Assembly (NCBI GenBank): GCA_028717525.1
Contig: JAQUNT010000055.1
Location: 1 to 9,484 of the forward strand
DNA length: 9,484 nucleotides
DNA from: Elusimicrobiota bacterium
GTDB taxonomy: Bacteria > Elusimicrobiota > Elusimicrobia > UBA1565 > UBA9628
Direction: 5' to 3'
Part shown: positions 5,699-9,484 of the stretch, in pieces
Layout: each line of letters begins with the position of its first letter
Numbering within the stretch: the first letter of the stretch is position 1
Made by a program: the position numbers and the translations under genes
The notes under the pieces: model-generated
The model's database searches: none
Told to the model about the DNA's origin: nothing
Seen by the model: only the letters and a program-made list of their open reading frames with translations

Positions 5699-6604
5699 AT
5701 GGACTTCGACCTGCTCAAGCCCGAGCACTACCAGCGCCTGAAGCCCTTCTTCGCGGCGCAGAGCCAGCCCCTCTCCGCCTACTCGCTGGCCTCCCTCATC
5801 TCCTGGAGCCAGTGCATCTACGACACGGTCTTCGCCGTGGCGGGCGACGCGGTCATCATCGGCGAGCGGCGCATGGACGACCCCGGCCGCAAGCACCTCC
5901 TGCTGCCGGTCTGCCCCAACGGCCCCAAGCCGCCGGCCTGGCTCAAGGAGCAGGCCTTGGCCGGGGGCTTCAAGGAGTACCACCTCGTGCCCCAGACCTA
6001 CCTCGACGGCTTCGGCGCCGAGGTGGAGAAGCTCTTCGCCGTGACCGAGGAGACGGAGTACGAGGACTACGTCTACCTCTCCGCGCACCTGGCCGAGCTG
6101 CCCGGCCGCGACTACGCCAAGAAGCGCAACCTGGTGCGCCAGTTTGAGCGCGACTGCGTGGACTCGGGCCGGGCCAAGGCCGAGCTCATCAGCCAGGCCA
6201 ACGCGGGCGACTGCCTGGCCTGCCTGGAGGGCTGGCGCGCGGAGCGCGGCGGCCAGCAGTGGACGGGCCTGCTGGAGTGCGAGCGGCAGGCGGTCATCCG
6301 GGCGCTCCAGAACTTCGCCCTGTTCGAGTTCCAGGGGCTCATGGTCCTCATCGACGGCCAGGTCCAGGGCTTCGGCATCGGCTCCCGGCTCAAGGACGAC
6401 ACCTGGGTCCTGCACTTCGAGAAGGCCCTGAGCCGGGTCAAGGGGCTCTACCAGTACCTCGACCGCGAGTGCGCCCGGAGGCTGTTCCCGGGCGTGACCT
6501 TCCTCAATAAGGAGAGCGACATGGGCGACGCGGGCCTGGCCAAGGCCAAGCTCTCCTACAGCCCGGCCTTCCGGGTCAAGTCCTACCGGCTCGAGCTGCG
6601 CTGA
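5699..6604 (+). CDS. DUF2156/phosphatidylglycerol lysyltransferase-like protein
   Basis: A 301-residue soluble protein of the COG4866 type, related to the C-terminal domain of phosphatidylglycerol lysyltransferase MprF (two tandem GNAT-like folds). Signatures are EDYVYLSAHLAELPGRDYAKKRN (122-144), the usual Y-x-x-L-x-G-x-x-x-x-KRN pattern, LMVLIDGQVQGFGIGSRL (214-231), and FLNKESDMGDAGLAKAKLSY (268-287), the family's N-x-E-x-D-x-G-x-x-G-L-x-x-x-K-x-S-Y motif. It has no membrane part, unlike MprF, so it need not act on lipids; an aminoacyl- or acyl-transfer role is only inferred. ATG 5699 lies 7 bases after the previous stop. The adjacent GNAT gene hints at a shared modification theme, but no substrate is visible. 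Confidence 0.85.
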   Translation: MDFDLLKPEHYQRLKPFFAAQSQPLSAYSLASLISWSQCIYDTVFAVAGDAVIIGERRMDDPGRKHLLLPVCPNGPKPPAWLKEQALAGGFKEYHLVPQTYLDGFGAEVEKLFAVTEETEYEDYVYLSAHLAELPGRDYAKKRNLVRQFERDCVDSGRAKAELISQANAGDCLACLEGWRAERGGQQWTGLLECERQAVIRALQNFALFEFQGLMVLIDGQVQGFGIGSRLKDDTWVLHFEKALSRVKGLYQYLDRECARRLFPGVTFLNKESDMGDAGLAKAKLSYSPAFRVKSYRLELR

Positions 6605-6606
6605 TT

Positions 6607-6615
6607 TGGTAGGAT
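6607..6615 (+). promoter_or_regulatory. Extended -10 promoter element for caspase-like gene
   Basis: TGG-TAGGAT (hexamer 4 of 6 to TATAAT) ends 7 bases before the A of ATG 6622, so the predicted +1 coincides with the start codon. The context TTTGGTAG..TGG..CC is nearly the same as before coaD. The AGGA within it, 7 bases from the ATG, could alternatively act as a Shine-Dalgarno. Confidence 0.42.
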
Positions 6616-6621
6616 GGCCCC

Positions 6622-7887
6622 ATGCTTAAGAGGGCCCTCCTAGGCCTGCTCGCCCTGTGCCCCGCCCTGTCGGGCTGCACCACGCTCTACCTGGTGGACC
6701 GCGGCCAGCGCACCCCCATGAAGCTGGAGGGCTTCGCCGGGTCCGGGGTCGGCCCGGCTGAGCCGCTCGACCTGCAGGCCGGCATAGTCCCCGACCCGCC
6801 CGGGGCGGGGGGGGAGCTCTACCGCATCGGCGAGCGCAAGGTCTCCGCCATCTTCGCGCGCGTGGGGGCCGCGGATTCTCCGACTTGCGACGTGCGCGTC
6901 ACGGTGCAGGCGGCGGGGAAGTGGCGCTGGACCTTCTCCAGCGGGCGCACGGACCAGCGCTTGTTCGCGGTGGAGGCTGACGCCGGAGCCACGAACTTCT
7001 TCAGCCCGCCCCTGGAGACCGCCATGGCCAAGGCCGCCTACGACCGGCTAGCGGCGTTCCACGCGCAGCTCCTGGCCGAGCGTTCTTTGCCGCGGCGGCC
7101 GCAGGCCGCCGCAGCCGCCCCGCCCGCCGCCGCGGCCGAAGCCGATGTGCCGGCCTATCGCGAGGCCGAGCGGCCGCACGACCTGGCCGTGGTGGTGGGG
7201 GTGGAGGACTACTCGGACCTGCCCCGGGCCGCCTACGCGGAGAACGACGCGCGCGCCTTCGCCGCGCACGCGCGGGCCCTGGGGGTGCCGGCCCGCAACC
7301 TCGTGCTCCTGACCGGGCCCAAGGCCGTCAAGTCGGCCCTGGAGAAGTACGTCGACGAGTGGCTGCCGAGGATGGCCCGGCCGGAGAGCCGGGTCTTCTT
7401 CTACTTCTCCGGGCACGGGGCGCCGGACGTCAGGACCGGCCAGGCCTTCCTGGTGCCCTACGACGGCGACCCCAACTTCCTGGCCTCCACCGCTTATCCG
7501 GTGAAACGGCTCTACCAGAAGCTGGCGGCCCTGCCCGCCCGGCAGGTGCTGGCGGCCCTGGACGCCTGCTTCTCGGGCGCGGGGGGCCGCTCCGTGCTGG
7601 CCTCGGGGGCCAGGCCCCTGGTGACCAAGGTGGACGCGGGCGCGGTCTCCGGCCGCGTCACCGCCCTGACCGCCAGCGCGGCCAACGAGATCTCCGGGGC
7701 CCTGGACGAGCGCCGGCGCGGGGCCTTCACCTACTTCCTGCTGCGCGGCCTCGACGGCGAGGCCGGGGACTTCTCCGCCGCGGGCCTCATGCGCTACGCG
7801 ACGCCCCTGGTCCAGGAGGAGGCCCGCCGCCTCAACCGGGACCAGACGCCCCAGCTGCTGGGAGACGGGACCGCGCGCTTCAGGTGA
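6622..7887 (+). CDS. Lipoprotein with caspase-family (peptidase C14-like) domain
   Basis: A 421-residue secreted lipoprotein. Residues 1-19 form a signal peptide with lipobox LSGC (lipidated Cys19), so the protein is membrane-anchored outside the cytoplasm. Residues 20-157 are an unrecognised domain with beta-strand character. A Pro/Ala-rich linker (about 158-178) precedes the caspase fold (187-420): HDLAVVVGVEDYSDLP, the catalytic His in FYFSGHG (His265), and the catalytic Cys in ALDACFSGAGG (Cys316). AFLVPYDGDP and GAFTYFLLRGL are further features of bacterial caspase homologues. Both catalytic residues are intact, so it may be an active cysteine protease; its substrate is unknown. It follows the DUF2156 gene by 17 bases but has its own promoter-like element. 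Its 3' end overlaps the convergent M20 gene by 8 bases. Confidence 0.9.
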   Translation: MLKRALLGLLALCPALSGCTTLYLVDRGQRTPMKLEGFAGSGVGPAEPLDLQAGIVPDPPGAGGELYRIGERKVSAIFARVGAADSPTCDVRVTVQAAGKWRWTFSSGRTDQRLFAVEADAGATNFFSPPLETAMAKAAYDRLAAFHAQLLAERSLPRRPQAAAAAPPAAAAEADVPAYREAERPHDLAVVVGVEDYSDLPRAAYAENDARAFAAHARALGVPARNLVLLTGPKAVKSALEKYVDEWLPRMARPESRVFFYFSGHGAPDVRTGQAFLVPYDGDPNFLASTAYPVKRLYQKLAALPARQVLAALDACFSGAGGRSVLASGARPLVTKVDAGAVSGRVTALTASAANEISGALDERRRGAFTYFLLRGLDGEAGDFSAAGLMRYATPLVQEEARRLNRDQTPQLLGDGTARFR

Positions 7888-9052
7888 GCGACGCGCGCCG
7901 CAGCGCGCGGCGCGCGGCTTTGGCCAGGGCCGGCTTGCGCAGCAGCTCCAGGCCCGAGAGGGCCAGGACCTTCACCCCCTCCAGCAGGCCGCGGTGCGCC
8001 TCCTCGCTGGCCGCCCGGCGCGCGAACTCCTTGGTGTGCAGGTCCAGGCTCCGGGGCCCGACCGGGCAGTAGAAGTAGGCGGTGGGCACCCGGTGGCTGA
8101 CGTTGCCGATGTCAGCCGAGCCGGGCACCGGGTCGGCCGCGGCGAGGTCCCGGACGCCCAAGGACCGCAGCTGGCGTTCCACCACGCCGGAGAGCACCGG
8201 GTTGTTGACGATGTCGTCGACCGGCGGCTCGGAGGCGGAGACGCGCACCGTGCAGCCCGCGGCCAGGGCCGCGGCGCGGGCGCAGTCCTTGACCCGGGCG
8301 GTCACCCGGTCGAGCTCGCGGCGGCGCGGGGCGCGCACGTAGAACTCGGCCGCGGTGAAGTCCGGGATGACGTTGGGGGCCTTGCCGCCCTCGGTGATGA
8401 TGCCGTGGATGCGCACGTCGGGCCGCAGCTGCTGGCGCAGGGCGGAGACGGCGTTGAACAGGCCGATGACCGCGTCGAGGGCGTTGCGTCCCGCCCAGGG
8501 CGTGGCCGCGGCGTGGGAGCTGCGGCCGCGGAACTCGAAGCGCAGGGCGTCCAGGGCCAGGCCCGCGGTGTTGACCAGCCAGAAGGTCTCCGGGTGGGTC
8601 ATGAGCACGGCGTCGATGCGGGAGAAGAGGCCGGCCTTGAGCATGGGGATCTTGCCGCTGCCGTACTCCTCGGCCGGGGTGCCGAAGACCCAGACCGAGC
8701 CGCCGGTCGCCTCGACGAATGGGGCCAGGGCCGCGGCGGCCCCGAAGGCCGAGGCCGCGATGAGGTTGTGGCCGCAGCCGTGGCCGATGCCGGGCAGGGC
8801 GTCGTACTCCGCGATGAAGGCGACCGCGGGGCCGGCGCGCCGGCCCCGCCGCCAGGCGCGGAAGGCGGTGGGCAGGCGCGGCAGGGGCCGCTCCACGCGG
8901 AAGCCCTGGTTGGCCAGGGCGGCGCGGAGGAACTCGCTGCACGCGCGCTCGCGGAAGCCCTCCTCGGGGTGGGAGTGCACGAAGCGGCTGACCGAGGCGA
9001 TGTCCTCGGCCAGGTCCGCGACCCGGCGCAGCAGTCTCGGCCGCATGTCCAT
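7880..9052 (-). CDS. M20-family (M20D-like) metallo-amidohydrolase
   Basis: A 390-residue zinc-dependent amidohydrolase or peptidase of the M20 family, nearest in pattern to the M20D amidohydrolases (aminobenzoyl-glutamate or acyl-amino-acid hydrolases). EYDALPGIGHGCGHNL (82-97) holds metal ligands Cys93 and His95. PAEEYGSGK supplies the catalytic and metal-binding Glu pair (128-129). MTHPE gives His153, RGRSSHAAATPWAGRNALDA (175-194) is the lid-domain motif, and LHTKEF gives the C-terminal ligand His339. No signal peptide is seen, so it is cytoplasmic. ATG 9052 is the preferred start; ATG 9046 and a TTG at 9064 are alternatives. No Shine-Dalgarno is visible. The exact substrate cannot be read from the sequence. 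Confidence 0.92.
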   Translation of the reverse strand: MDMRPRLLRRVADLAEDIASVSRFVHSHPEEGFRERACSEFLRAALANQGFRVERPLPRLPTAFRAWRRGRRAGPAVAFIAEYDALPGIGHGCGHNLIAASAFGAAAALAPFVEATGGSVWVFGTPAEEYGSGKIPMLKAGLFSRIDAVLMTHPETFWLVNTAGLALDALRFEFRGRSSHAAATPWAGRNALDAVIGLFNAVSALRQQLRPDVRIHGIITEGGKAPNVIPDFTAAEFYVRAPRRRELDRVTARVKDCARAAALAAGCTVRVSASEPPVDDIVNNPVLSGVVERQLRSLGVRDLAAADPVPGSADIGNVSHRVPTAYFYCPVGPRSLDLHTKEFARRAASEEAHRGLLEGVKVLALSGLELLRKPALAKAARRALRRASLT

Positions 9053-9059
9053 GGTGGAA

Positions 9060-9068
9060 ATCAAACCA
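9060..9068 (-). promoter_or_regulatory. Possible extended -10 element for M20 gene
   Basis: On the minus strand TGG-TTTGAT (hexamer 4 of 6) lies between the palindrome and ATG 9052. Predicted +1 falls one base before the ATG. It shares TGGT and the near-zero leader with the coaD and caspase-gene elements. The short AT-richer stretch could also favour this by chance. Confidence 0.32.
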
Positions 9069-9076
9069 TTTTTGCC

Positions 9077-9131
9077 GAATCCGGGGACACAAGACTTAAT
9101 TCCAGGAAATAGGTCTTGTGTCCCCGGATTC
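9077..9131. repeat. 55-bp near-perfect palindrome, REP/REPIN-like element
   Basis: The outer arms are 19-base perfect inverted repeats (9077-9095 and 9113-9131), each arm reading GAATCCGGGGACACAAGAC from its outer end. The 17-base centre is itself nearly palindromic, with TTCC-A-GGAA in the middle. Around base 9104, 25 of 27 base pairs match; the exceptions are 9099/9109 and 9096/9112. I recall GGGGACAC-type hairpins being dispersed in genomes that carry REP-associated tyrosine transposases (IS200/IS605-like), but none is in this window. The right end supplies two bases of the stop codon of the FGE-like gene. No T-run follows either side, so a classical intrinsic terminator is not supported, though the hairpin could affect transcript ends. 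Confidence 0.85.
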
Positions 9132-9484
9132 AAGCGTCGCGCGCCCCGCGGAAGCCGAGGTTGAGGCCCTTGAGCTCGGGCAGCAGGCGGTTGCGCGAAG
9201 CGCAGCGGCAGAGCACGTCGAAGAGGCTCCAGGACCCGCCGCGCAGGACCCGGTAACGGCCGCTGGGCGGCCCGGGCGGCGAGGCGACGGGGCTGGCGGC
9301 GTAATAGCCCGGATCGTACCAGTCCGCGACCCATTCCCAGACGTTGCCGTGCATGTCGTAGAGGCCGAAGGGGTTGGGGGCCTTGGCGGCCACGGGGTGG
9401 GTCTGGCCGCCGGAATTGTCCCGGAACCAAGCGTACTGGCCGAGCTCCCCCTCGTCGTCTCCGAAGAAGTAGCGCGTCCGCGTC
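9130..9484 (-). CDS. FGE-sulfatase (SUMF1) fold protein, 5' end missing
   Basis: The visible 118 codons are the C-terminal part of a formylglycine-generating-enzyme/SUMF1-domain protein. The pattern is standard: RYFFGDDEGELGQYAWF, GGQTHPVAAKAPNPFGLYDM, HGNVWEWVADWY, YRVLRGGSWS, and the final LNLGFRGAR. In true sulfatase-activating FGE, two cysteines follow GGS in the C-terminal motif. Here the first position is Leu; a Cys occurs at the spacing of the second, with another Cys two residues on. The segment has the shorter length of non-FGE family members, so formylglycine formation is unlikely and another role (carbohydrate-binding-like, regulatory or a different oxidation) is possible. The frame is open to the window edge, so the start is to the right. 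The stop codon overlaps the 55-bp palindrome. Confidence 0.93.
   Translation of the reverse strand, partial: TRTRYFFGDDEGELGQYAWFRDNSGGQTHPVAAKAPNPFGLYDMHGNVWEWVADWYDPGYYAASPVASPPGPPSGRYRVLRGGSWSLFDVLCRCASRNRLLPELKGLNLGFRGARDA

Noticed and set aside
5678..6415. Minus-strand open frame opposite the DUF2156 gene
   Set aside because: Leu/Val/Glu/Gly-biased sequence without motifs. The plus strand carries a clear family signature.
7085..7140. GCC/GCG-rich palindromic stretch in the caspase gene as a regulatory hairpin
   Set aside because: It encodes a Pro/Ala linker, and self-complementary GGC/GCC runs are expected from such codons.
7994..9112. Long plus-strand open frame opposite the M20 gene
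   Set aside because: The opposite strand has all M20 metal-ligand motifs, while this frame shows only biased composition.
9077..9131. Palindrome as a standard Rho-independent terminator
   Set aside because: Neither side has a following run of Ts in the right orientation, and the stem is longer and more AT-flanked than usual. A REP-like element fits better, though some effect on termination is not excluded.

Overview
The window is a gene-dense, very GC-rich bacterial chromosomal segment with almost no intergenic space. The genes form one partial gene entering from the left, a four-gene minus-strand run, a plus-strand run of three genes followed by a fourth, and two minus-strand genes at the right. 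No rRNA, tRNA, CRISPR array, phage gene or transposase gene is visible. The composition, the Pro/Ala-rich extension in front of glycogen synthase and the mix of families would fit a high-GC Elusimicrobiota-like lineage. That assignment is an impression from memory, not a demonstrated match.

Left part (1-4577). A glycogen synthase (GlgA) with an unusual N-terminal extension meets, tail to tail, a minus-strand operon. In transcription order the operon is coaD (phosphopantetheine adenylyltransferase), a membrane-anchored protein with a PrcB-like C-terminal domain, a TatD-associated type radical SAM protein, and a YihY/BrkB-family membrane protein. Junctions in the operon are a 4-base ATGA overlap, an overlap using a TTG start, and a 2-base gap, so the four genes are probably co-transcribed and translationally coupled.

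Middle (4578-7887). A short divergent region carries back-to-back promoter-like elements. The plus strand then encodes a GNAT acetyltransferase, a small polytopic membrane protein with a distant Mpv17/PMP22 look, and a DUF2156/phosphatidylglycerol-lysyltransferase-like protein. After a 17-base gap with its own promoter-like element comes a lipoprotein with a caspase-family (C14-like) domain and an intact His/Cys pair.

Right part (7880-9484). An M20-family amidohydrolase/peptidase, whose 3' end overlaps that of the caspase gene, is preceded by a near-perfect 55-bp palindrome that looks like a REP/REPIN-type mobile hairpin. The palindrome overlaps the stop codon of a partial gene for a formylglycine-generating-enzyme (SUMF1) fold protein that runs off the right edge.

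No coherent new defence or biosynthetic system is evident. The points most worth following are the palindrome, a recurring TGGT-type extended -10 element placed 15-16 bases before several start codons (possible leaderless transcripts), and the tandem Tyr-x-Ala repeat and Pro/Ala extension in GlgA.
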